Assembly (NCBI GenBank): GCA_041166365.1
Contig: JBEEFX010000156.1
Location: 1 to 23,641 of the forward strand
Direction: 5' to 3'
DNA: 23,641 nt
Origin: DASUCS01 sp041166365
Lineage (GTDB): Bacteria > Actinomycetota > Acidimicrobiia > Acidimicrobiales > JACDCH01
Of this stretch, positions 1-6,831 are shown piece by piece. Under the pieces are notes generated by a model. The model was not told the origin of the DNA, ran no database searches, and saw nothing but the letters and a program-made list of their open reading frames with translations. The position numbers were made by a program, and so were the translations under genes. Positions within the stretch are counted from its first letter, which is position 1, and each line of letters begins with the position of its first letter.

Positions 1-1
1 A

Positions 2-124
2 CAAGGTTTGCGGAAGCTGCTCACCTCCGTCCCGACGTACCGGCTGCTGCTCAGCCGCCACCGCGAGGCGAACCCGATGGCGGTGCAGGAAGCCCTGTCT
101 CTCGCAACGAGCCGTTCGGCGTGA
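2..124 (+). CDS. 3' end of an unrecognised rightward gene (partial)
   Basis: Only the last 40 codons are present; the gene runs in from the left edge and stops at TGA 122-124. The peptide (ending ...EALSLATSRSA) is helical-looking and basic, with no motif I recognise. Support for a real gene is the codon pattern: almost every third position is G or C, whereas the opposite-strand frame over the same bases has mixed third positions. Its last 74 bases overlap the tail of the leftward nucleotidyltransferase gene, so the two genes converge and overlap. No function can be assigned. Confidence 0.45.
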   Translation, partial: QGLRKLLTSVPTYRLLLSRHREANPMAVQEALSLATSRSA

Positions 125-1700
125 TGCGCACGCGCTGAACCCGGACCCCGACGCGGCCGCGCCGGAGCCGTGGCCCGCTCGGCGGCGCGAGGAGCCCGAT
201 CTCCATCGGGCGGAACCGCCACGCCACATCAGCGGGCACATGCACTCGAAGCTCCGTCGGCGCATCGCGTGGGCCGACCGTGACGCGGGCCACGACCTTC
301 TCGTTCACGCGCACCTGCACCGGGCGCGGCTGCTGGTTGTACGAGCACGCGACGATGCCGAGCTCGACATCGTCCTCGCCGTCGGCCGTCAGATCGACGA
401 CGATTCGACCTTCGGCTCCGTGCGACCAGAGGCCGAGCTCGTCGAGCTTCCACCACCCCGGGCCCGCATGACGATCTCCGGTCGTCGCTGAGGTGAAGTC
501 GAGATCCGCGCCGGCAGCAGGCACCGTGGAGGGCACTCGCGAGGGTCGCACGAGCGCCGGCCACCGCCGCCGAGCCAGCGCGGCGATTCCCGGCCTGCGA
601 CCGGACGCGACGTAGACGCTGTACGCGACCGGCCGACTCACGTGGTCGAGGTCCAGCAACTCACGCGCGAGCCCGGACGCGCGGCTGATGACCCCCTCAC
701 CGCCGCCGCCGTGCCGAAGCAGCGAGGCTGCGGCGGAACGGGCCGGCGACAGCATCGCTCCGCCTTTCGACATCGCGACGCGCTCGAGCAGCGGTCTCCG
801 TGTGGCCGACACCTCGCGGAGCAGTGGCCGGACCGCCGGCTCGTCGAGCAGGAAGTCGATCGCCTCCAACGCGGACCGTACGATCGTCAACAGGCCGTGC
901 CGGCGGGCCTCGGCCGCCAGCGGCTGAGCGAGCTCGGTGCTGTCGGCCGCTCGCACGACGTGAACGGCGTCTGCAACCCACTGCACGTTGCTCCTGCTGG
1001 TCGAGCGAGCGCCGTGGGCGAGCAGGTGCAACAGGAGATCGGGCCGGCTCAGCGCCGCCACCTTCACCCCGCTCAGCTCCATCTCCGAACGGTGGGCCCA
1101 GAAGCGATCGTCCGCGTGGGCACCGAGCGATTCGGCGAGCACGTGCCAGTGGAGATCGAGTTGTTCGTCGAGGCCGCGCGAGAACGCGAGCGAGTGCCGG
1201 CGCGGGACAACCCTCGAAGAGAACCACTCCGCCGAGATCCCGTCCTTCGGACGCCATCCCTCCACGCTCAACACCTCGAGGGCGTCGTCGACCTGGTCGA
1301 GGCGAACCAGGAGGTCCACGTCGTACATCGGTCGACGACCCCAGTCGTTCCCGTAGTAGGCGACGAGCGCCGCACCCTTGAGCAGGAGGACGGGAATGCC
1401 TGCGTGCTGCAGCGCGGCCGCGAGCGTGCCTGCGTCCCGCGTGATCAGCTGGTTCCGCACCCACGCGAGCCGGTACGCGCCGCGCACCAGCGGCCGCAGC
1501 GGATCGTCGGGCGCGATGTCGCCAAGGCGTCGCGCGAGCAAGGGCAGCAGTCGGTACGACTCGTCTTGAAGGTGGTCGATGTCCGCGAGACCCCGCCACT
1601 CCTCGTACGCGCCCCGGGCGACGTCGCCACGGCCGAGGACGGCCCGCAGCAGCGCGCGCTGTTCAGGGCTGATGCGCTGCAGCAACTCCTCCGGCGTCAT
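51..1700 (-). CDS. PF14907-like nucleotidyltransferase with C-terminal beta-rich domain
   Basis: The 549-residue protein resembles the uncharacterised nucleotidyltransferase family (NTP_transf_5, PF14907). Residues 104-131 carry the family signature: LLLKGAAL, then GRRPMYDVDLLV, where D127 and D129 are the likely metal-binding pair of a pol-beta-type fold. A helical region follows to about residue 340, then a basic stretch, then a beta-rich segment (about 395-530, WWKLDELGLWSHG onwards) that looks like a small beta-sandwich; I cannot name it. The last 20 residues are Gly/Pro-rich with poor third-position G+C and overlap the convergent gene at 2-124, so they may be read-through sequence. ATG 1700 lies 3 bases after the stop of the PhyH gene, so the two are surely co-transcribed. 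Relatives occur in lasso-peptide and other peptide-modification clusters, but no precursor peptide is visible here. The substrate is unknown. Confidence 0.75.
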   Translation of the reverse strand: MTPEELLQRISPEQRALLRAVLGRGDVARGAYEEWRGLADIDHLQDESYRLLPLLARRLGDIAPDDPLRPLVRGAYRLAWVRNQLITRDAGTLAAALQHAGIPVLLLKGAALVAYYGNDWGRRPMYDVDLLVRLDQVDDALEVLSVEGWRPKDGISAEWFSSRVVPRRHSLAFSRGLDEQLDLHWHVLAESLGAHADDRFWAHRSEMELSGVKVAALSRPDLLLHLLAHGARSTSRSNVQWVADAVHVVRAADSTELAQPLAAEARRHGLLTIVRSALEAIDFLLDEPAVRPLLREVSATRRPLLERVAMSKGGAMLSPARSAAASLLRHGGGGEGVISRASGLARELLDLDHVSRPVAYSVYVASGRRPGIAALARRRWPALVRPSRVPSTVPAAGADLDFTSATTGDRHAGPGWWKLDELGLWSHGAEGRIVVDLTADGEDDVELGIVACSYNQQPRPVQVRVNEKVVARVTVGPRDAPTELRVHVPADVAWRFRPMEIGLLAPPSGPRLRRGRVGVRVQRVRITPNGSLRETGLPAPPSGSPRGGG

Positions 1701-1703
1701 CGA

Positions 1704-2876
1704 TCAGGCAGTGCAGGACGCCGGCTCGAGCCAGGTCTCCGTGTGCGGCAGCGTCTCCACCCAGTTCGGGGCGCGACGCGTGAGCGGGAGCGACCATCGC
1801 TTCGGCGCGGCAAGCATTCGTTCGAACGGGCCCACCGCGCTCGCCGGCAGGTTGCGCAGCACACTCGTGTCGATGTCGCCACCCCACACGTTGCTCTTGT
1901 CCGCGCTGTACTCGACCATGAAGACATCGCGGGTCGCAGCCGACTCGAAGCGATTCCCGCGGTGCGCGCCGTTGGTGTCGAACAGAAACACGTCACCGGC
2001 CTTGCCGTAGGCGTTGTACACCGTCAGCTCCGACAGGTGCCGTGCGCAGTACTCCAACGAGCACGGATTGCGCAGGAACATGAGGTACGGGTGGAACAGC
2101 TTGTGTGACGCGAGGACATAGCTCATGCACTGGTCCTGCTCACCAACGTCGGTGAGCAGCACCATGACCTTGCAGCGCTTCTCCTCCATGTCGTGGTGCC
2201 AGCCGAACATGTCTCTCTCGGGGACAGCGCACGGCAGGTACCGCATCGCGAGAGCGCGCTGGATCAACGGGTCCGTTCGAAGGTAACGCCGAGCCGTCTC
2301 CAGAAGTATGCCGTTGGCGCAGAACATCGCGAAGGCGTTCGAGTGCCTGAACGCGTTGTTGGTGATGTAGGTGCGCTCGTCGGCCCAGAAGTGCTCCTCT
2401 TCGTCATAGTGACGGCGGAGCCCTTCCCCGCGCGCGACCTTGGCCTCGAGGTCGCGCGCAAAGGTCTCGAACTCGGCGCGCATGGCGTCGAGCACCTCCG
2501 GATCGATCAGGCCCGAGATCTTGACGATGCCATCCCGGTCGAGATCGGCGGCCCAGCGTTGCGGATCAGACGAAGTCCCCTCGGGCGGCTGATCGTGGAA
2601 CATTCGCCGGTGGTGGCGCTGGCGGATCGCGTGCAGGGTGCCAACCGTGCAGAAGCCGGGATCCAGAGGCCTCGCTCCGTGCCGATCGACGAGGTGGTGA
2701 TCGGCGCCGTAGGCGAGGAGGCAGGCGGCCGCGTCGGCTTGGTGTGAGGCCACGGCGCGATGCAGCGCGGTCTCGCCCTGCGCGTCACGAGCATTGGGAT
2801 CGCCGCCGACCTCCAGGCGTTGCTGGATCCGGGCGACATCCCCCTCGGCGGCTGCGGCAATCAGTTCGTCCGGCAA
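1704..2876 (-). CDS. Ankyrin-repeat / phytanoyl-CoA dioxygenase (PhyH) fusion
   Basis: Probably an Fe(II)/2-oxoglutarate-dependent oxygenase. Using the TTG start at 2876 (390 residues), residues 2-75 form about two ankyrin repeats (GDPNARDAQGETALHRAV, then YGADHHLVDRHGARPLD) and residues about 112-330 form the PhyH domain. The iron triad is visible: H227 and D229 in GWHHDMEE, and H305 in NGAHRGNRF, with R309 a candidate 2-oxoglutarate contact. The frame stays open to ATG 2960/GTG 2963, but those 28 extra codons have poor G+C third positions and lower G+C overall, and an AAGGAG lies about 11 bases before TTG 2876, so I prefer the shorter form. A better-spaced ATG at 2887 is out of frame and stops after seven codons. 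The gene lies just downstream of the acyl-CoA dehydrogenase and 3 bases before the nucleotidyltransferase. The substrate is unknown. Confidence 0.8.
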   Translation of the reverse strand: MPDELIAAAAEGDVARIQQRLEVGGDPNARDAQGETALHRAVASHQADAAACLLAYGADHHLVDRHGARPLDPGFCTVGTLHAIRQRHHRRMFHDQPPEGTSSDPQRWAADLDRDGIVKISGLIDPEVLDAMRAEFETFARDLEAKVARGEGLRRHYDEEEHFWADERTYITNNAFRHSNAFAMFCANGILLETARRYLRTDPLIQRALAMRYLPCAVPERDMFGWHHDMEEKRCKVMVLLTDVGEQDQCMSYVLASHKLFHPYLMFLRNPCSLEYCARHLSELTVYNAYGKAGDVFLFDTNGAHRGNRFESAATRDVFMVEYSADKSNVWGGDIDTSVLRNLPASAVGPFERMLAAPKRWSLPLTRRAPNWVETLPHTETWLEPASCTA

Positions 2877-2964
2877 ACGAGCATTCTCTCCTTCCTCGGA
2901 ACACAGAAGTGTGTACCGGTGAAGCGCAGAATGTGTGTCAGTTCTGCCGGCGCAGGTCATCACC

Positions 2965-2988
2965 CCCGACTAGGGGCGGACCCGACTA
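2965..2988. repeat. Pair of 8-bp direct repeats CCCGACTA
   Basis: CCCGACTA occurs at 2965-2972 and 2981-2988, 16 bases apart, between the acyl-CoA dehydrogenase stop codon (2986-2988) and the PhyH region. The left copy also forms a CCCC-GACTA-GGGG hairpin. This could be a regulator-binding site or chance in a short spacer. Confidence 0.3.
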
Positions 2989-4206
2989 CTCGATGCGGAG
3001 CCCGCTGATCGCCCGGCTGATCACCAGCTGCTGGATCTGCTCGGTGCCTTCGAAGATGTCGTAGATCTTGGCGTCGCGGTGCATGCGCTCGACCGGGTAC
3101 TCCCGGGTGTAGCCGTAGCCGCCGTGGATCTGGATGGCGCGCTCGGTGACCCACACCGCGACCCGGCCCGCCTTGAGCTTCGATTGGGAGCCTTCGGCAT
3201 TCGTGTAACCGCCGTTGCGCGCGAGCCACGCGGCGCGCCACACCAGCAGCCGGGCCGCGTCGATCTCGGTGATCATGTCGGCGAGCATGAACGCGATCGC
3301 CTGGTTCTGGATGATCGGCTTGCCGAACGCGACGCGCTCCTTCGCATACGCGAGCGCTTCTTCGTACGCAGCGCGGGCGATGCCGATGGCCTGCGCGGCA
3401 ACCGAGGGCCGCGTTGCCTCGAACGTCGCCATCGCCGGCTGCTTCTCACCCGTGTGCTGACCCTCTCGCGCCTTGGCGATCTTGGCGTCGAGCTTCTCCT
3501 TGCCGCCGAGCAGCATGCGCCCCGGGACGCGACAGTCGTCGAGCACCACCTCAGCGGTGTGTGACGCGCGGATCCCGTGCTTCTTGTACTTCTGCCCCTG
3601 AGCGATGCCCTTCGTGCCCTTCGGGACGATGAACGACGCTTGGCCGCGCGAGCCCAGGTGCGGGTCCACCGTCGCGGTCACGACATGCGTGTCTGCGATG
3701 CCGCCGTTCGTGGCCCAGGCCTTCGTCCCGTTGAGGACCCACTCGTCCTTCGCTTCGTCGTACACCGCCTTTGTCTTCAACGACGACACATCGGAGCCGG
3801 CGTCGGGCTCGGACACGCAGTACGCGCCGATCATGATGTCGTCGGGCCCGCTGCCGAAGCACTGCGGCACCCACTCCATCACCTGCTCGGGCGTGCCGTT
3901 GCCGGCGATGCCCGCGGCCGCGAGCCCCGACCCGAAGATCGCGAGCCCGATCCCCGCGTCACCCCAGAACAGCTCCTCGAGGGTGATCGGCAGGGTGAGC
4001 CCGGTGTTGTCGCCCATCGACGCTTGGGCGAAGAAGTCGAAGGAGTAGAGGCCGATCTTGGCCGCTTCCTGCACGAGCGGCATCGGGAACTCCTCCCGCT
4101 CGTCCCACTCGTGGGCCGCCGGCCGCACCACGGTGGCGGCGAAGTCGTGCACCCACTGCTTGATCTGTTCCTGGTCGTCGTTGAGAGCGAGGGAGAACTC
4201 GGCCAT
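2986..4206 (-). CDS. Acyl-CoA dehydrogenase
   Basis: A 406-residue FAD-dependent acyl-CoA dehydrogenase, catalysing alpha,beta-oxidation of an acyl-CoA thioester and passing electrons to ETF. The N-terminal helical domain, the central beta domain (GAYCVSEPDAGSDVSSLKT, NGTKAWATNG) and the C-terminal helical domain (RVAFGKPIIQNQAIAFMLAD, IQIHGGYGYTREYPVER) are all present. The catalytic base is E386 in YDIFEGTEQIQ, placed as in short- and medium-chain enzymes. Length is normal. ATG 4206 has an SD-like CTGGAG six bases upstream. A -10-like TAACTT (4225-4230, minus strand) overlaps a perfect 16-bp palindrome, implying its own repressible promoter although the MFS gene ends only 21 bases upstream. 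Chain length and substrate cannot be told from the sequence. Confidence 0.95.
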   Translation of the reverse strand: MAEFSLALNDDQEQIKQWVHDFAATVVRPAAHEWDEREEFPMPLVQEAAKIGLYSFDFFAQASMGDNTGLTLPITLEELFWGDAGIGLAIFGSGLAAAGIAGNGTPEQVMEWVPQCFGSGPDDIMIGAYCVSEPDAGSDVSSLKTKAVYDEAKDEWVLNGTKAWATNGGIADTHVVTATVDPHLGSRGQASFIVPKGTKGIAQGQKYKKHGIRASHTAEVVLDDCRVPGRMLLGGKEKLDAKIAKAREGQHTGEKQPAMATFEATRPSVAAQAIGIARAAYEEALAYAKERVAFGKPIIQNQAIAFMLADMITEIDAARLLVWRAAWLARNGGYTNAEGSQSKLKAGRVAVWVTERAIQIHGGYGYTREYPVERMHRDAKIYDIFEGTEQIQQLVISRAISGLRIE

Positions 4207-4226
4207 GTAGCACTCCAGAGAAAGAA

Positions 4227-4242
4227 GTTACCGATCGGTAAC
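4227..4242. promoter_or_regulatory. Perfect 16-bp palindrome GTTACCGATCGGTAAC, TetR-type operator candidate
   Basis: The palindrome is perfect over 16 bp and lies 20 bases before the acyl-CoA dehydrogenase ATG. Its right half on the minus strand merges into TAACTT, a -10-like box, so bound protein would block the promoter. It also contains the TAA stop codon of the MFS gene (4228-4230). TTACCG-n2-CGGTAA is the usual shape of TetR-family operators controlling fatty-acid and catabolic genes in actinobacteria. No TetR gene lies in the window. Confidence 0.6.
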
Positions 4243-5391
4243 AAGCAAAATAGCCAGGACGACCAGCGCCGCGCCAACGAGGTACGGAGCCGAGATCGAC
4301 TGGCCGAACAGATACCCACCGAGGGCGGGACCAACCGATCGGGCCAGTCCGCCCGCGGATTGCTGGAGGCCGAGCGCCTCGCCGCGCCGGTCGGTCGAGG
4401 TTCTCCCTGCGACCAACGACGACAGCGTGGGCGCGACGAGGCCTTGCCCGACGATGAGCAACGCGAGCGCGAGCGTGAGCGGCGCCCAGCCCGCGTCGAC
4501 GGCGACGAGCGAGAGCCCGATCGCGTTGCACGCGAGGCCGAAGCGGACCGTGCGCAGCTCACCCAACTTCACCACGACGGTGTGGATCGCGCCGCCCTGC
4601 ACGATCACCAGCCCGATGCCGACAAGAAAGAACAGTCCGTACGTCGAGCTCTCGGACAAGTTGAAGCGGGCTTCGGCGAGCAACGAGAACGTCGCCTCGA
4701 ACCCACTGAACGCGACGAGCGACACGAACGTCACCAACACGAGTCGCCGAACCGACCCCTGCCGTTCTGGCGTCCGGATTTGCCGTATGTGGGATTTCTG
4801 GACGCCAGAACGCGATGGGTGGGTCTCCGGGAGGCGCTTCACGGCGGCGAGGGCGTTCACGCCGGCGATGGCGGCGGCGATGAAGAACGGCAACCGGTGG
4901 TTCACCAGGGCGGCGACGCCGCCGATGGCCGGGCCGAGCGCGAACCCGGCGCCGAAGGCCGCGCCCAGCAGGCCGAGCAACCGTGCCCGGTCCTCCGGTG
5001 GGGCGACATCGGTGACGGCAGCTTGCGCGACGGACACGCTGGCCCCGCTCGCGCCGTCGATGATGCGCGCGAGGAACAGCAGCCACAGCGAGCCGGCGAG
5101 CCCGGTCAGCAAGCTGCCCACCGCGGTACCGACCAGCGACATGATGATCACCGGCTTGCGCCCGATCCGGTCGGACAGCCGGCCGTTGATCGGCGAGAAC
5201 ACGAGTTGCGCGATCGAGAACGACGCCACCAGCAGTCCCGCGGTCGCGGGCGACGCGCCCGCATCGCGCGCGTAGCGCGCCAGGACCGGGAACAGGATGC
5301 CGAAGCCGATCAGGTCGAGCGCGACCGTGGTCCAGATGACGCCGAAGCCTGGAGGGAGCGGTCGCCGCTCCCGCGTGGTGCGCTGGCTCAA
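4228..5391 (-). CDS. MFS transporter, DHA1-like drug/metabolite efflux
   Basis: A 387-residue membrane protein with about 12 hydrophobic segments. The MFS motif A is clear at residues 70-79 (GRLSDRIGRK), and TM1 (ALDLIGFGILFPVLARYA) is typical of the TetA/multidrug proton-antiporter group. The substrate is unknown. The start is TTG 5391, whose bases overlap the cysS stop codon as TTGA, so translation is probably coupled; no better start lies before TM1. The hydrophilic loop between the two six-helix halves (residues about 187-216) is unusually basic and polar, and is encoded by a 50-bp palindromic element (4763-4812). The gene ends inside the palindrome at 4227-4242. Confidence 0.88.
   Translation of the reverse strand: MSQRTTRERRPLPPGFGVIWTTVALDLIGFGILFPVLARYARDAGASPATAGLLVASFSIAQLVFSPINGRLSDRIGRKPVIIMSLVGTAVGSLLTGLAGSLWLLFLARIIDGASGASVSVAQAAVTDVAPPEDRARLLGLLGAAFGAGFALGPAIGGVAALVNHRLPFFIAAAIAGVNALAAVKRLPETHPSRSGVQKSHIRQIRTPERQGSVRRLVLVTFVSLVAFSGFEATFSLLAEARFNLSESSTYGLFFLVGIGLVIVQGGAIHTVVVKLGELRTVRFGLACNAIGLSLVAVDAGWAPLTLALALLIVGQGLVAPTLSSLVAGRTSTDRRGEALGLQQSAGGLARSVGPALGGYLFGQSISAPYLVGAALVVLAILLVTDR
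4763..4812. repeat. 50-bp palindromic element inside the MFS gene
   Basis: CGTTCTGGCGTCC (4763-4775) and GGACGCCAGAACG (4800-4812) are perfect 13-bp inverted repeats around a 24-base centre. The right arm also contains its own dyad, TTCTGG-ACG-CCAGAA (4796-4810), so two mutually exclusive hairpins can form. It encodes residues 194-210 of the transporter, in the inter-domain loop. It looks like a dispersed palindromic element tolerated in frame; copies elsewhere in the genome cannot be checked from this window. Confidence 0.6.
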
Positions 5392-6722
5392 CGGCGGCGG
5401 AGCCTGGTTCCCGTTGGTGTGTCTTCCACCTCGTAACCCAACTCGATCAGCTGATCGCGGAGCGAATCGGCCAGCTTCCAGTCCTTGTTGTCCCGGGCGA
5501 TGTCACGCCGCTGTGCCAGCTCGGTTGCGTCGCCGCCGATCGCGCTCGCGGTCGTACGCAACTCGAGCCCGACGGCGTCGCAGATCCGGAACGCGGCGGC
5601 GGCCGCCTCGGCGTCGTCGTCGGTGTTCGCTCGGGTCACGAGGTCGAACAGCAGCGCCATGGCTGCCGGAGTGCTGAGGTCGTCGTCCATCAGCTCGCGG
5701 AACCTGGCGATGGCGTCCTCGTCCGCCGGGCCACCGACGGCCGACGCGAACCGCTCCGCGAACCGGTCGAGGCGGCGGAGGGCTTCGCCGGCGTCGGCCA
5801 CGCTGACCCGCGTGACCTCGATCGGCGCGCGGTAGTGCGAGCGCAGCACGAGCAGGCGATACGCGCGGGGGTCGCCCCATTCGACGAGGTCGAGCAAGTT
5901 GGTGAAGTTGTCGAGCGACTTCGACATCTTCTCGCCCTCGACGACGACCCAACCGTTGTGCACCCAGTGGCGCACGAACGTGTGCCCTTCCGCAACTGCC
6001 TGAGCGCGCTCGTTTTCGTGGTGCGGGAACGCGAGATCCTGTCCGCCGCCATGGATGTCGAAGCCGTCGCCGAGCAAGTCGAGCGACATCACCACGCACT
6101 CGGTGTGCCAGCCTGGTCGTCCGTCGCCCCACGGCGAAGGCCAGGAAGGCTCGCCGGGCTTGGCCTTCTTCCAGAGCGCGAAGTCGACCGGCGACCGCTT
6201 CTCCTCGATCGTCTCCACGCGGGCGCCCGCCCGCAACGAGTCGATCGACTGCCGCGCGAGGAGCCCATAGTCCTCGATCCGGTCGGCCTGGAAATACACG
6301 CCGTCCGCCGTCTCGTACGCCGTGCCGTGCTCGACGAGGTCGCCGACGAGCTCGACCATGCGATCGATGAATGCGCTGGCGTGCGGATCCACGTTGGGGC
6401 GCTTGACGCCGATGGCGTCCATCGCCTCGTACCAAACGGCTTCCCAGTGGGTGGCGACCTCGGTCCAGTCGAGGTTCTCGCGCGCGGCGCGGTTGATGAT
6501 GTTGTCGTCGACGTCGGTGATGTTGGAGACGTACGTGACCTCGAAGCCCGACCATTCGAGGTACCGCCGCAACACGTCGAACACCAGCGAGAACCGGCCG
6601 TGGCCGACGTGCGGCGGGCCGTAGACCGTCGGCCCGCACACGTACATCGACACCTTGCCGGGATCTCGCGGCTCGACGGGGTAGATGCCACCCCGCGCCG
6701 TGTCGAACAGGCGCAACCTCAT
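5388..6722 (-). CDS. cysS: Cysteinyl-tRNA synthetase
   Basis: Class I aminoacyl-tRNA synthetase charging tRNA-Cys; 444 residues from ATG 6722. The zinc ligands match the E. coli enzyme one for one: C29, C209, H234 and E238. The HIGH-like motif is HVGH (38-41) and the KMSKS motif is exact at 265-269 (GEKMSKSLDNF). It is not the mycothiol ligase MshC, because it has CGPTVY rather than CGITPYD and a full tRNA-binding C-terminal region. I chose 6722 because MRLRLFDT matches the usual CysS N-terminus. The frame stays open to ATG 6809, which adds 29 low-complexity residues (MSERSERMPTERPPG...), and that ATG sits eight bases after a good -10 box, so a leaderless longer form is possible. The stop overlaps the start of the MFS gene. 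Confidence 0.95.
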   Translation of the reverse strand: MRLRLFDTARGGIYPVEPRDPGKVSMYVCGPTVYGPPHVGHGRFSLVFDVLRRYLEWSGFEVTYVSNITDVDDNIINRAARENLDWTEVATHWEAVWYEAMDAIGVKRPNVDPHASAFIDRMVELVGDLVEHGTAYETADGVYFQADRIEDYGLLARQSIDSLRAGARVETIEEKRSPVDFALWKKAKPGEPSWPSPWGDGRPGWHTECVVMSLDLLGDGFDIHGGGQDLAFPHHENERAQAVAEGHTFVRHWVHNGWVVVEGEKMSKSLDNFTNLLDLVEWGDPRAYRLLVLRSHYRAPIEVTRVSVADAGEALRRLDRFAERFASAVGGPADEDAIARFRELMDDDLSTPAAMALLFDLVTRANTDDDAEAAAAAFRICDAVGLELRTTASAIGGDATELAQRRDIARDNKDWKLADSLRDQLIELGYEVEDTPTGTRLRRR

Positions 6723-6809
6723 TGCGCCGGGGGCGGCGCCCCCGAGCCCCATCGCCGCCCGGCTCCCTGGCGGTCGCTCGGTGGGCATGCGCTCGCTGCG
6801 CTCGCTCAT
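6723..6809 (-). other. Repeat-like leader or N-terminal extension upstream of cysS
   Basis: This 87-bp stretch between the predicted cysS transcription start and the homology-supported ATG contains a GAGCGAGCGCAGCGAGCG-type repeat (next to 6800) and a GGGGGCGGCGCCCCC hairpin (6729-6743). It is in frame with cysS but encodes only low-complexity sequence. It could be a structured 5' leader or a true extension. Confidence 0.45.
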
Positions 6810-6817
6810 GAGCGCCG

Positions 6818-6823
6818 ACAGTA
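6818..6823 (-). promoter_or_regulatory. -10 box TACTGT for cysS
   Basis: TACTGT on the minus strand is followed by 8 bases and then ATG 6809. The same hexamer lies before the P450 gene. It suggests that cysS has its own promoter just after the P450 stop codon at 6832. Confidence 0.45.
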
Positions 6824-6831
6824 CCGGCGAA

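Noticed and set aside
642..2108. Rightward 488-codon open frame
   Set aside because: Antisense to the nucleotidyltransferase and PhyH genes; the product is an Arg/Gln-rich string without motifs, typical of shadow frames in high-GC DNA.
3577..5436. Rightward 619-codon open frame
   Set aside because: Antisense to the acyl-CoA dehydrogenase and MFS genes, both well supported; charged low-complexity product.
5388..6722. Mycothiol cysteine ligase MshC
   Set aside because: Has CGPTVY, an exact KMSKS and a full-length C-terminal tRNA-binding part, so CysS fits better.
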